64,000 nt of DNA, taken from NCBI GenBank assembly GCA_032433595.1, contig JASWJB010000214.1:1-64000 (forward strand), written 5' to 3'. Positions 48,670 through 61,072 of the stretch are shown piece by piece. The translations under genes and the position numbers were made by a program. The DNA comes from Conoideocrella luteorostrata (taxonomy: Eukaryota > Ascomycota > Sordariomycetes > Hypocreales > Clavicipitaceae). Position 1 is the first letter of the stretch; the number at the start of each line of letters is the position of its first letter. Below the pieces are notes generated by a model. The model had not been told where the DNA came from and made no database searches. It saw nothing but the letters and a program-made list of their open reading frames with translations.

Positions 48670-48687
48670 CATACATACATACATACA
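48670..48687. repeat. CATA tetranucleotide microsatellite
   Basis: Four tandem CATA units. Non-coding. Confidence 0.7.
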
Positions 48688-49155
48688 CCTGCATCGGCTG
48701 TATCATTGCCGGGGAATTTTTAATGATCAACAGGGCAACAGGACAGGCATTGTGACTCTCTACTAGTAAGTAGCTGCTCCGTAGTTACAGTGTGGACGAG
48801 GAAAATGTTCTGGCAAGCCTGGTCAGCGGGTGCTCAATTCACAACGCCCCGGACAAGCCGGAGCTGGGTTGGACTGGCGGTGGCCCTGGCTCTGGAGCCC
48901 GCCAACCCGCCCGTGCTGCTGCCGTGTTCACATTTTGACTACGGAGTACGTAGAATGGAGGAGTACTTGTTGGCGTTGCACCTCGGTGGCCTAGTCCGCA
49001 AACTTGGCGCGCATTCGTCATCCTTGCATCAATGTGCAGAAGACCCTTCGTGTATCTACGGAGTAAGGAGTAGTACTCTCAAGCAGTTGGTTATGTACGG
49101 AGTAGAAACGCTGATTAACGCAATGCTTCGGACATGTATGCGAATGCCGATGTAC

Positions 49156-49180
49156 TTACTCCGTACTCTGTACGGAGTAA
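49156..49180. repeat. 11-bp perfect inverted repeat of the dispersed word
   Basis: Arms 49156-49166 (TTACTCCGTAC) and 49170-49180 are exact reverse complements around a TCT loop. It could form a small hairpin, or be read as two word copies in opposite orientation. Confidence 0.8.
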
Positions 49181-50447
49181 CTAGTTAGTTAGGTGCAGTA
49201 CCGATGAATCTGTCCGTTGCACCGCTTGACTGGGCTAACGGCACACGTAACTGGCACGGGTGTTTGTCTAGCGGTTGATTGGTGGTTGATCAGTGGCCGT
49301 CTGGTCGTCCAGGGGGCAACCTGTCGGCCAGCCGAGCCTAACTAGATGACTGGGCCACTTGGACGGTCGCCTTTCCTTCAGCTGACGTCGCAGGACATTT
49401 CTTCCAATGCCAACCTATCTTCGACATCATCAGCAGTCGCGGTACAGATCTGGCGACTTTTCTTCTTCTTCCGAAGAGCAGTTGAAGCTTTTACAACGGC
49501 GAGCGACGACAATCACGGCGACAGCGACAACCACAACGGTCGTCTCCATTCGTCTCCATTCGAGAGACCCTGGCAGCTTGGAAGCCTGGCAGCCTGGCCC
49601 CTAGACCTGTCCTCTTGAGGGCCCACGTCGAAACGTACGCTTGCCCACCAGTTGGCCTGCTACTAGTCGCCTTGCCGTTGGGCTTTTCCTCGTCTGGACC
49701 AACGTCTTTTTCTTCTCTCTTCCTCCTGCCTTCACAACTTTTTTGGCTGCCACTCTTCGCATCATTCGCTCGAGCATCTAATCCGCTTTCGTTTTGCCGT
49801 CTTCTGTTCCTGAATTGAGCCAATCTGCACATATCATTCCGCGGCGCTCTGTCATTACGATTTTTTTTTTTTGGGTATACACCTTTTTCTGGAGATTAAT
49901 GTGAGTCTTACACCAAATCTTAGACGCCCCCCCCTAGTCCGCCCTCGAGCAAAACACAAGGCCATGTCTGCCATCATTCTGGAGGTTTCAGATCCCATGA
50001 CGGACTTGTTGAGCTAGCCACCTCTCCATGGACTTGCCTGCTGTATCTACCCTTTCGTACTTTACCTTACGCAGCAGGGGGCTTTGGACTGACTGGGCGG
50101 TATCGGTCAGACGTAATCTAACAATTGCACCACTCGACCGAAAGCTCATTACTAACATTTGATGCTTTGCATCGATACAGATTTCCCGCCACAGCGTTTT
50201 TCAAAATTGTATATAGCGTCAGGCGTGAGGAAGTGTTTCCCTGACCCCCCTCAGTATTTTTGCACCACAGTGCCACCTCGTATCGCGGACTTCTCGTGCC
50301 CCGAACTAAAAACCGCCCGGACTCGTTTTTCGTCACACCTTGATTTAGAAATCGACAATCCGAGCCTCAGTCTCCAAACTACACGTAGTTGTGTTTCAGT
50401 GGAAAATTCAAAAGGGATCCAAGTACAACGCGTCCCCGGCATTCTAC

Positions 50448-53324
50448 ATGCCTAGATTCTCAGTTGCGTTCGCCAAGCGGAAGTCCGCTGCTGACATCCT
50501 CGAAAATGCACCAATGACGTCTCCTGATACACCGTCATTTCGCGTCATCGAACGAACTGAGATTAACAGCGGGCGCTCATTCGATGGCGGCGCGAGGATG
50601 GCGAGGGCATCGAAGTCGTTTCCCCCCAAAACAAACCTTCTCGACTTGGGTGCAGAGGACAACATGTTCGCTGATCTCAAGGTCAACCGGTGAGTTTGAG
50701 TCTGATATTCGCTTGAGATTCTTTTGCATCGCAGGCTTTGACGGGTCATCAACTGGGATGAGCCGTGGACGGGGATGCGAGCCTATCCCTGCAGGGCTTA
50801 TGGCTAACAATTTGGCAGAGGCAGCAACATTTCCAACACAACCAAGGCAACCTCGACCGATAATTCCTCAAGACACAGCAATGCCTCGACAGCTCCATCG
50901 TCGGCTGATATGAATGGTCCCAGTTTTCAGGATGACAGCCGGTCGCCACCGAAATCAGCACCTCAGGAACCACCCCCTAGCCGAACAAGTTCGAGGTCAA
51001 TTGGTTCTGGGCTTCTAGATCGTGCTACACGTACATTCTCGTTTGGAGGGCAGAAGAAGCACAGCATTCCGCCACCCACACAAGACCCTATTCCTGATCT
51101 GCCTCCCGTTCTTAGCCTCAGCGGTGGAAATCCCGGGGCTGGAATATCGAGAGGCATGACTGCCTCGACGGCAAGCACTGCTACTCCGACCAATGCTGAA
51201 GGAGGTGGTCTAGATCTTGGCGGTGACTTTGGCTCCATGTTCAAGAGCTTCGACAAGAGAGCAAGCACCGCGACACTGACATTAGCTAGCCAAACTAATA
51301 GCGCACCGAGATCGCTGACAGGAAACCGCTATGGTCCGCCCGGTCCTACTAGCCCTGACAGCATTACACCGACTGAGCCGCTTTTGAGTCAACGACATAG
51401 TCCGGTGTACGGGGATTCTTACCCAACATCGCCAACTTCTCCACATCATGATGCACCACCTCCGGTCCCTCGGCATGAACATCTGAACTCTTTCAAGTAC
51501 TCGAGTCGCCCTGCCGACATTCTTGAGGACGAAGATGCCAAGTTCTTGCGTGAATCCATGTCAGCTATGAAATTTCTGTCAGAACCTTACGAAAGCCCTG
51601 CCCAATCTTCACGTCCCCAATCAGACGAGGACTATTCATCACCGCCGAGAGCAATCGCCTCCAGCTTCCAAAAAGAAGAAAACATGTTCGAGGGTAGCAC
51701 GTCTAGACTCAGTCGAATGTCTCATCGATATGCTCCGCGGACGCCAAATGGTCCGCGGAACAAAGTCATGACCCCCGCGCAGTTTGAGAAGTACCGACAA
51801 GACAAAGAGAGTCCAAGCACAGGTCACCAAGCCCCGAACGATGTCAAGGCGGTAGCGACAGTGGAGGACGACGATGACGACATCAACTACGATGATGATG
51901 ATGACGAGCAAGAGAAATCCAGACAGCAGGCGAAGCAACGACGGAAGCAAGAGGCTCACATGGCGGTTTACAGACAGCAGATGATGAAGGTCACAGGGGA
52001 AACCAATGCAGCTCCCCTTCCTACCAGACAATCAGCTCGACCCACGCTGGCAACTTCGTCAACCGCACCTGTCCTTGGTCACCTAAAAGCCCCCTCTCCA
52101 GACCCTGCCGCAACTGGTCCATCATCCGAGGAAGAAGACGAGGACGTTCCCCTGGCCATCCTCCAGGCTCACGGCTTCCCTCACAAGAATCGGCCACCTA
52201 CTCGTCTCAGCACATCCGGGTCTCACCCTAATCTGCGCGCCTCGGCGATGGGACCATCTTCTTCAGGTCGGCCTTCCTCCGCCATGGGTGACACAGCATC
52301 CAACAGCGGCCGCCGGCAGTCTAATCTCCCAGCCTTTGCTCGAAATCTGCCCCAGGATCCATTTGTTGGTGCCAGCATATCTCGGCCTGCGATTAGGGAG
52401 TCGCTCGCATTTGGTGATGCCAGACAGCCATCCCCTCAACCCCAGGGGCTTCTCCCACCTGGTGGCCTCGTCGGAGTAATTGCCAGTGAGGAGCGGTCGA
52501 GAGCCATGCGACGAGGCAGCCCCAGCGTTGATCCGAACAAACTGATCGGTAGTACTATGAACTTGAATGGACACGATCCACACGCCACCATTCCACCTAA
52601 TATGCTGTATGGTGGTGGAGGGATGCCCCAGACGTCTCAAATGCCTGGAATGCACCCGATGTCGCCTCCAATGCTAACTCCAGGTGACCAAGCGCAAATT
52701 CAAATGACACAACAGATGCAGCAATTCATGCAAATGCAGATGCAGTTCATGCAGATGATGGCAACAAACCAGAATGGCGGAGGACCTCAGATGCCGCAGC
52801 AGCCCCCTATGCAATCACCTTATGGCGGCGGCATGCCAGGCAACATGTCCATGGGTGATTTGAGCCGTCATTCCATGATGGATCCCATGATGGAGCCCCG
52901 CCAAATGGATCACCATATGCGAACCATGAGCATGGTGCAGCCAAGCTCAGCTTCTTTCATGGCCCCTTTCCAACATGGTCCTCCATCTATGCGCGGCTCC
53001 TCTGCTATGTATGCACCCTCCATTGCACCATCGGAGCGAAGCAATGTTGGTCTTCCAGGACGTTACAGGCCTGTAACGCAAGCGCCTGCAGCAGCGTCCC
53101 CTATCCCTGGTCAACACACCAGATCAAACACCATGTCCGGTGCCCTATCTGCCTTTAGTGACGACAAGAGCAAGTCAACTGTGAAGCTTATGAGCAACTC
53201 GAGAGAAGGCTCCGACGATGACGACGAGCAAGGATGGGAAGCTATGAAGGCCAAGAGGGAAAAGAAGCGGTCTTTGTGGAAGAAAAAAAGGTCCACTACG
53301 AGCGAGTTGAATGCGGCCTTCTAG
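50448..53324 (+). CDS. Large disordered protein with basic C-terminus, function unknown
   Basis: Two exons, 50448-50689 and 50819-53324, give 915 aa. Donor GTGAGT, acceptor TTGGCAG, a GCTAACA branch and phase (CG+A, Arg) agree. The first about 80 residues are the most structured-looking part (MPRFSVAFAKRKSAADILEN, then INSGRSFDGGARMARASKSF and NLLDLGAEDNMFADLKV) and may be the conserved core. Most of the rest is Ser/Pro/Gly-rich low complexity. Notable segments are an Asp-rich stretch (about 430-450), a basic helix RQQAKQRRKQEAHMAVYRQQ (about 450-475) and a Met/Gln-rich helix (about 700-740, MQQFMQMQMQFMQMM). A conserved-looking Lys/Arg-rich end (WEAMKAKREKKRSLWKKKRS) closes the protein. No enzyme domain, signal peptide or membrane segment. 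A scaffold, polarity or phospho-regulated role is possible; I do not recognise the family. Confidence 0.8.
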
Positions 53325-54090
53325 CCGCGGACCTCCCTCTACACCATGTCAAAGGACTCTCAAGCAACTAGATCAGCACAATTCGTCACTTTTGTGGAGA
53401 AGCATCATTTTGAATTTGACAGCATGTCTGGTTTTTATTCGCTCAAGATTTAGTAGCAGTTGGATTTGCGTTCCCCATATCTACCACTTTTTTGGGGGGG
53501 ACGTTGGGAAGGGAGAAATGCGTACTCAGTTTTATACAGTTTCATCTGGTTGCTTCGCCAGCCGCATGCAAATGTGGGAAGCCGGAAAGCAAGATATCAG
53601 TCGTCTTCCAACTTGCCGCGCGCCCTGAAGAGTTGGCGTCAAAAGCCACCACCCCTCTTTGTTATAGCAAAGGAGCTTTGACGGGCCGCCCGTGGGCGGT
53701 TTCGCGTCATATCACGTATGATAGACATGGGTATTATGTGTTAATTGAGTTATTCTGTTTGATTGGGTGACAATATGGCTTCTTTTCATTGTTGGATGGG
53801 GGAAATGGTGATATATTCTGGACCTCCATGCTGGGTATTGAAGACGAAGGAATAACCTTTACTGGGTTCAAAAAGATGGTGTGGGTTTTTGTTCTTGCCT
53901 TGCTTCCAGCCAGGGGGGGGCCTCTTGTCCCCATAGCTGTCTCGCATATTAATCTAATATAGCCTTGCATGTATGCCTCTTTTTCTAGTCACTCTGACTT
54001 GTGATTGGTGTGAGTTACATTGTAGCTTGATGTGTTATTGTCTAGATTTTATTTTATCCCTGTAATGTACTGGCTTTGAATATCCAAGAT
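53325..54090. terminator. Convergent 3' intergenic region
   Basis: 766 bp between the disordered-protein gene (+) and RIB4 (-). It holds a few homopolymer G runs (near 53492 and 53913) and no supported gene. Confidence 0.4.
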
Positions 54091-55317
<1,227 letters not shown>

Positions 55318-57528
55318 ATGTCCATCCATCCTCTGCCAGCATGTACCTCTCGGCTCATAAGCTCCTCCTTGAATATCACTTCACCGTGCGATTTAGTAAA
55401 AGAACTTATTGACAATGCCATTGATGCTGAAGCAAACGCTATCGAAATCACTATATCTTCGAATACAATAGATAAAATTTCGGTCAAAGATAACGGGACA
55501 GGCATTGACATGGACGATTTCAACTCCCTCGGTCGACGAGCACATACGAGCAAGCTGAGGGAGTTTAGCGAGATGGCGACTGTTGGGAGCAGGACATTAG
55601 GGTTTCGAGGAGAGGCTTTGGCGTGTATCAATGCTGTTGCTCGTGTGGTTATCACCACAAAGAAAGCTGGTGATCCCATCGCTTGGAGAATCGAGTTGGT
55701 CAGTGGAGTCGGAGGTGTCAAAGCCAGACGACCGGTCTCAGCTACAGCCGGAACCATGGTTGCAGCAACCAACTTATTTGAGAATATGCCTCCACGAAAG
55801 CAGTTTTCCTTGAAGGAGAAGAAAAAGATCGTACCAAGATTGCAAAGCTTGTTGACTGCCTATGCCTTGGCTCGACCTCATATCAAAATGATGTTGAAGA
55901 TAATAGGAGAAAACAAGCCCGTCTGGTCATATTCACCAATTGATCTTCGCTCCGGTCGAGAAGCTATCCTACAATTACTTGGAGCAAACTTATTAAACAT
56001 GTGTGTTGAGATCAACGAGAATATAACGATAGAAGGAGACTCGGACGGCAAGGAGCAGCCCTCGCAGCTTGATCATTACATCATTAGCGGGTTCCTTTCA
56101 AAGCCCGGTTGCAACATGTCGGATAACAAGCCCGCTGGAATCTTTCTTTCAGTTGACAAACGTCCGATGTCTAATACGTGGTACGTTGCCAAAAAGTTCG
56201 CCAGCATTTTGAAACGACAGGTTGTCCAAGAAACATATGAAGCTAGGAATGTGTTCTTGCAATTGGACATACAGTGTCCACCGACGCGATACGACCCTAA
56301 TATTGCGGCTCAGAAGGACCAAGTCCTACTGGTTGACGAGAAGCTACTCTTTGATAAATTTGAAATATTGTGCAAGGAAATACTTAACAAACACAAGCAG
56401 CTTCATTCACCAATCTCAACGGTCGTTAACCCGGCTGTTTTGAAGAACGAAGCTGATTCCCCGAAACAGATTGATAGAACACTGCGGGACCAAGCCTCAC
56501 AGAAGATTGAAACTATAACAGCAGACGAGGCAAGCTCTGTGACAAATGGTAATGGCGCTAGTGTCGAACAGCATCATGTCGTCAGTTGTGAGGACTCTGG
56601 TGCTCAAAGACAATCCGAGACCGGCCAGCCCAAAATCAAAGCTGCTATGAGAGTGTCTTTCAAAGTCAACATGAGTAAGGAATATAATAATGAGCTAGAG
56701 GAGGAATGCAATGAGGGCACTATTGTGGTGGAGATTCCACGACAGGCAACGCCCATTCGATCAAGCGACGTCCGCCGCAAGGGAATTCATCAATATTTCC
56801 AATCCGTCTCCAAAGGGGATTTTGAAATCGCCTGCGACAATACTGCGACCGAGGAGAACGCGGTAGAAGCCGTCAAAGAAAGGCGACTGGCTGATTCCTC
56901 TCATGCCAACCGCCCTCCCTTGCAGCCCCTGACTGCGAGTGCCTTGAACAGAATACGAGATGAAGCGGAGTCCGACCAGGAACCACAAGGGTCGTTCTCA
57001 ACAGTTCTACAAGCTAACAGTTATGCCAATAATGCAGACAGAGAAGTTGAGACGTCTTCGCCACAACCTGTCTCGAGTGTAATTCGTCTATTAGGAACTG
57101 ATATGCCGAGGAGGGTTTCACATCCGTCACCTGTGACAAGCCGAGATGGCAGGGCAAAAGAAGATGATTCAAGAAACGAAGTGCTAGACTGGACTTCTTC
57201 AATGGTTCTCACGCCCCCACCATCAGATCCAAGACTTAGACAAGTCCACACGAATCCCCCCACTGGAGCTCCCGTGCATTTGGATGATACATCCCCAACA
57301 AGAGCAGACACAGCGAACCGCAGCCGCCGGAATTCCGTTAGACGTAACATCCTAGCAAATAAAACACCTCAAGAACAACCCGGACTTATCGAGTGCAATC
57401 AAAGCTTCAAAAGGCCCCTTATAATGCCACGTTTGTTCGAAGACCGGGTCAGAGCAACCCAAAGGGGTCAAGAGCGAAGGGGAATTGCTCATGATGCAAA
57501 CGCGCTGTCTCCAGCCTTTGCCACCTAG
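55318..57528 (+). CDS. MutL-family mismatch-repair protein, human PMS1/yeast MLH2 clade
   Basis: Single exon, 736 aa to a TAG at 57526-57528. The N-terminus is a GHKL ATPase as in MutL. Catalytic Glu29 and Asn33 lie in KELIDNAIDA, Asp58 in DNGTGI, and GFRGEAL is at 95-101. The transducer-domain segment LFENMPPRKQFSLKEKKKIVPRLQSLL and a YIISGFLSKPG stretch resemble human PMS1 more than PMS2 or MLH1. MLH2/PMS1-type proteins pair with MLH1 and lack the DQHA endonuclease motif, and none is seen here. From about residue 365 the sequence is Ser/Thr-rich and disordered. The same frame stays open for 206 more codons after the TAG (57529-58146), so the gene may be truncated by a nonsense change or contain an unrecognised intron. 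Confidence 0.85.
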   Translation: MSIHPLPACTSRLISSSLNITSPCDLVKELIDNAIDAEANAIEITISSNTIDKISVKDNGTGIDMDDFNSLGRRAHTSKLREFSEMATVGSRTLGFRGEALACINAVARVVITTKKAGDPIAWRIELVSGVGGVKARRPVSATAGTMVAATNLFENMPPRKQFSLKEKKKIVPRLQSLLTAYALARPHIKMMLKIIGENKPVWSYSPIDLRSGREAILQLLGANLLNMCVEINENITIEGDSDGKEQPSQLDHYIISGFLSKPGCNMSDNKPAGIFLSVDKRPMSNTWYVAKKFASILKRQVVQETYEARNVFLQLDIQCPPTRYDPNIAAQKDQVLLVDEKLLFDKFEILCKEILNKHKQLHSPISTVVNPAVLKNEADSPKQIDRTLRDQASQKIETITADEASSVTNGNGASVEQHHVVSCEDSGAQRQSETGQPKIKAAMRVSFKVNMSKEYNNELEEECNEGTIVVEIPRQATPIRSSDVRRKGIHQYFQSVSKGDFEIACDNTATEENAVEAVKERRLADSSHANRPPLQPLTASALNRIRDEAESDQEPQGSFSTVLQANSYANNADREVETSSPQPVSSVIRLLGTDMPRRVSHPSPVTSRDGRAKEDDSRNEVLDWTSSMVLTPPPSDPRLRQVHTNPPTGAPVHLDDTSPTRADTANRSRRNSVRRNILANKTPQEQPGLIECNQSFKRPLIMPRLFEDRVRATQRGQERRGIAHDANALSPAFAT

Positions 57529-58149
57529 AGGATGACAAACGTTGACGAACCGTTTGAACAGAGTGTGAACACTCTTCCGTTGTCACCAGGGTCATCAATT
57601 ACATCTGGTCCAATGGCGGCGCAAGAGACACATGAAGGGTCATCGCATCTGTCGTTAGGGTACTCACATGCATGGCAGAACCACCTTGCTCGAACACCGG
57701 CTCCTTGCAGTGTACAGGACGCAGAGATAAGAACTCGCTCCAGCGAGAGAACAGAAATTACAGAATTCGAAGGTGTTGCAAAGCAGAAAAGGCAAGCAGG
57801 GGATGTGCGCAGCTTTGCGCAGCTGGGCGGGAATCAGGAGGACCCTTCTCGAATCCTTGTTGGTAAACAAAACATGTGGGATAACCATGTACAAGAAAGC
57901 CAAAACTCTTCGGGACATTCGCCTTTTGCGCCTCTAGAGGTTCCCACAGACGTGTACACCCTGTCTACGGTCATGCTTGCTCGTCCTGATGATATTCAAC
58001 GGACGGTCCATCAGCACGCAAAACAGGAACAGTATACTTTGCCCACAAGCCTTTTCGGTGTTCAATCAGTTCAGAGACGATTGCAACTATGCGTTGGTTC
58101 CTGGATGGAGCGAAATGGCATTCCACGTCAAGCCGATTACACGATGTGA
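57529..58149 (+). pseudogene. In-frame continuation of the MutL-like gene after TAG
   Basis: 206 sense codons in the same frame as the MutL-like gene, ending with TGA at 58147-58149. Composition (Ser/Gln/Glu-rich, disordered) matches the upstream tail, and a chance open stretch this long is unlikely. An intron ending at CACCTAG (57522-57528) would need a weak in-phase donor (GTCAGA at 57447) with no clear branch site. I therefore list it as a probable former C-terminus, or a missed exon. Confidence 0.45.
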
Positions 58150-61072
58150 TCGGAACAGCCGTCAGGGTTCGAGTGCCGGATTGACTTGAGGCTTGATAGC
58201 AACTCCCCAAGAATGAGCTTCCGAACAAGGTCATGGGCGGTATTACGTGGGTCATTACTATCAAGGTTTGCTAATAGTTGGGTTGTTGACAGAAATGCAG
58301 TGGGCATATGGACTCGAAATTCCGCAGTACAAAGAGACGGTTGGAGGGAAGACGGGGCGGGAGTTAAAGGAAACCAACAACACAAACCAAAAAAAAAAAA
58401 ACCTGGCTAAAACGGCGCCAAACGCTAGTGAGCTCGTATCTATGGAGTAACTTGCGATGGCTATTTGTGGCACGTACAAAGTTGTGGGGTACTGATATTA
58501 GCTGCATGACGAGAACTACCGTAATGAGAACAGGATTTGTAACTACTCGGTGGTGCAGTGGCAGTCAATGCGAATAAACTATGATGAAATCATGCGCTGC
58601 ATGATCGAGATTGTCGATGGTTCGGGTCGAACACACCGTACGTGACGGAGCCTGCCCCTATCAACATGTGATGTTGCTTCATGCGTGGCCCCGATGTTGT
58701 CTCCTACTTGTCAAGAGGGCCTATGTGTTCAGCTAATGATTTGATAATACGGAGTATTGTACGGAGTACTCCGTATGCAGTATTACTACGCGGAGCCAAA
58801 CAGTGGGAGCCAAGGAATCTGTGGTGCGAATGCATTAACATGGCTCGTGGCCGCTATGTCGAATGCCGTGTGACGCAAAGACGGAAAAGGGCGGTAAAGA
58901 AAAGACGAAAGAATGCGAGATGGCTGTTTTCAATGGCATGGTTGTGTATGGAGTACCCGGTAGCACAGTTACTCCAAAGCTTCATCGTGCAACATGCAGA
59001 GATGTTGCAAGACATTGCAGGACTTTGAAGGGTATTGCGTGCCGTCGTCAATAGGGCTGAAGGAATTCAATTCTACAACAAGAGCATAAAGAGATTTTGC
59101 AACGCTGAACTGACTCTTTATGTTATTTTGATGAAGTTCGTAAAGAGTTTTGTATACTCAGCACGAGTTTGGAGTAGCAAGACTTACCAACAAATCCGTA
59201 GACATGAGAATACATCGCATGCATCACTTCGCGCATGACAATGACCATGGCAGCTGAAGGCCGCGTTTAAGGGTTGAGAGGGCTGAAATGGTTTCAGGAC
59301 GAGCTCAGCTAGACTAGCGCCGTGCACCGCCTCGATTTCTGCCCAGGAATCCTGAAGACCTGCGCCACGTCTCTTTTGGCCTTTTTTTTTTTTTTTTGTT
59401 GTGGCTGTCTTGAGTCTGTCTTGAGGCTGTCTTTGGCCGCTGTCTTTGCGGAGAACGTAGTAAGTAGTTGTCTCACAATTCTCGGCGCCGGGGCTGATGG
59501 TGGCCGCTGGCCAGCCTTGCTTGTTTCGCCGTGATTACGACCAAGGGGACTCGCCATGATGTTCATGATGTTGTGCTCATTGCACAACGTACGGAGGAGC
59601 ATGGAATACGGTACGCCAGATTGTCGTTGAATGAATACCCTGACAGATTGGATCCTGGAAGCAGAACCGGTGCAATTAGCATTAACGGGAGGGACGAGAC
59701 GAGATGAGCCGAGATGAGATGAGATGGGCGACCCGCTGTGTGCGATTTATTACGGAGGGCCGCGAAGTGAAGTTCGTATTGTACGGAGGGTGCGTTGTAA
59801 CGGGAGTGCAGTTGTTATGGCGCTACTTGGTTGTCGGCCTAAAATTCCAAAAGGGAAAAAGCCGGTGGTGAAAATACAACGAAGTGCGAGTGAGACTGAT
59901 GAGCCATTCCGAGTCCTCCGTAGCGTTATTGCATTTTATTTTTGGCCCGTTACTAGCTTCAGCGGATGCTACCTATGTACTCCGTATGGAGTGAGCTGTT
60001 TCTTGGTCCACAAGCAATTAATGAGTTAATCAGTCAGTTGCTCCGTACCGTTACGTGGGCAGACCGGAGCAGCCTACTAGCTTATTACAGTATGTATTAT
60101 TACCTGCCAGCCTGCTTGCCGCTGCGGCACTCAGGGCAGTGCTGTCACCCAACCCCACTCCACTCACTACACTGCACTGCACCTCCGCCACAGCTTCAGG
60201 TCGATCCCAACTTTGCGGTTAACTAGTGTCTACTTAGTACTCCGTACCTAGGTACCCTTCCTGGACCGTCCAACCCCCCCGGTCCTCTGCTGTGCGGTGG
60301 CCCTCATCAGTGTCCGTTTCTTCGAGTCCCTGTCTTAGCCGGCGCTGAATGACTTTTCCTTCTCTCCCAGGCAATCGGTCGCCAACTTCGTTTCTGCCTC
60401 TCGTTCTTCCGCCTATATTATCTAATTTTCTTATCCTGCGTGTTCATCTTCCGCGGCTCTTCCCACCAGCATTGCGACCTGGACGGTGACCCCTGACAAA
60501 TAGTTCCTGCAGATAGAGTCTCCCGTTTTCTGAGTACGCGGTCGTCTGCTGCCACATCATAATACGGTCCAACGGATCAGAACGGTAGTTACAGTGCAGC
60601 TAAAGTAGCTGTCCTGTCGAGTTTTCTTTGCTTCGCAACGTCAAGTGCCAAGTGCCAAGTGCCTTCCTGCTGTGTGCGGCTGGTTGCCTCCCACGCCACC
60701 CATCATCCCGCCTCGACGACCAAGACGACGACGACGACGACGGGCGGCGGCGGCGACTCTCGCCCATCATATTAATTTCCTTCGGCAATTTGCAACGGCC
60801 ATCAACCCATCCGGTCCTTCAAGATGCGCGGCTTTTGAATCCAGAGTGCATCGAATCACTTGCGGCCTAGCATGGCTGGCGAGATGGACTCTGAGCACCG
60901 CCTCGCCGGCATACTCTCTACCAACCATGCCGCATCACCGTCAAGAGCCGAGTATCATAGCTCGCGACCGAGACGGAAAGCTTCTGCCGCTATGGATTCG
61001 ACCTGCTCTGCGCGAGCCTCCCTCCAGCGATGCTCCTCTTTTCCTTGCGCCGCGCCTTCGTTGAATAGCGTA
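58150..61072. other. Gene-poor tract 3 with FLC/TRP promoter
   Basis: 2.9 kb without a supported gene. TACGGAGTA words occur at 58748-58775, about 59978 and about 60238, plus a T run at 59382-59397, a GAGAT repeat near 59710-59725 and a GAC/GGC trinucleotide run at about 60713-60758. The last about 700 bp are C/T-rich and likely form the promoter and long 5' leader of the following gene. A frame from 60871 is open into that gene, but the preferred start is 61073. Confidence 0.45.
58748..58775. repeat. TACGGAGTA copy followed by the 16-bp palindrome
   Basis: TACGGAGTA at 58748-58756, then after three bases the perfect palindrome TACGGAGTACTCCGTA at 58760-58775, identical to 31408-31423. Confidence 0.8.

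Larger units (their letters stand above)
43229..50447. other. Gene-poor tract 2
   Basis: About 7.2 kb with no supported gene. Frames such as 44062-44445, 48332-48622 and 48790-49188 lack domains, and all three overlap dispersed-repeat words. At least fifteen TACTCCGTA/TACGGAGTA words lie between 43437 and 49180. Microsatellites are at 45035-45063, 48051-48076 and 48670-48687. The final about 500 bp may include a 5' UTR, possibly with an intron (a GTGAGTC donor near 49900), for the gene at 50448. Confidence 0.5.

Noticed and set aside
48790..49188. 132-codon frame on +
   Set aside because: Built partly of dispersed-repeat words; no family resemblance.
60871..61072. Upstream start for the FLC/TRP-like gene
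   Set aside because: Would bury the signal peptide 67 residues inside; 61073 gives a normal N-terminus.
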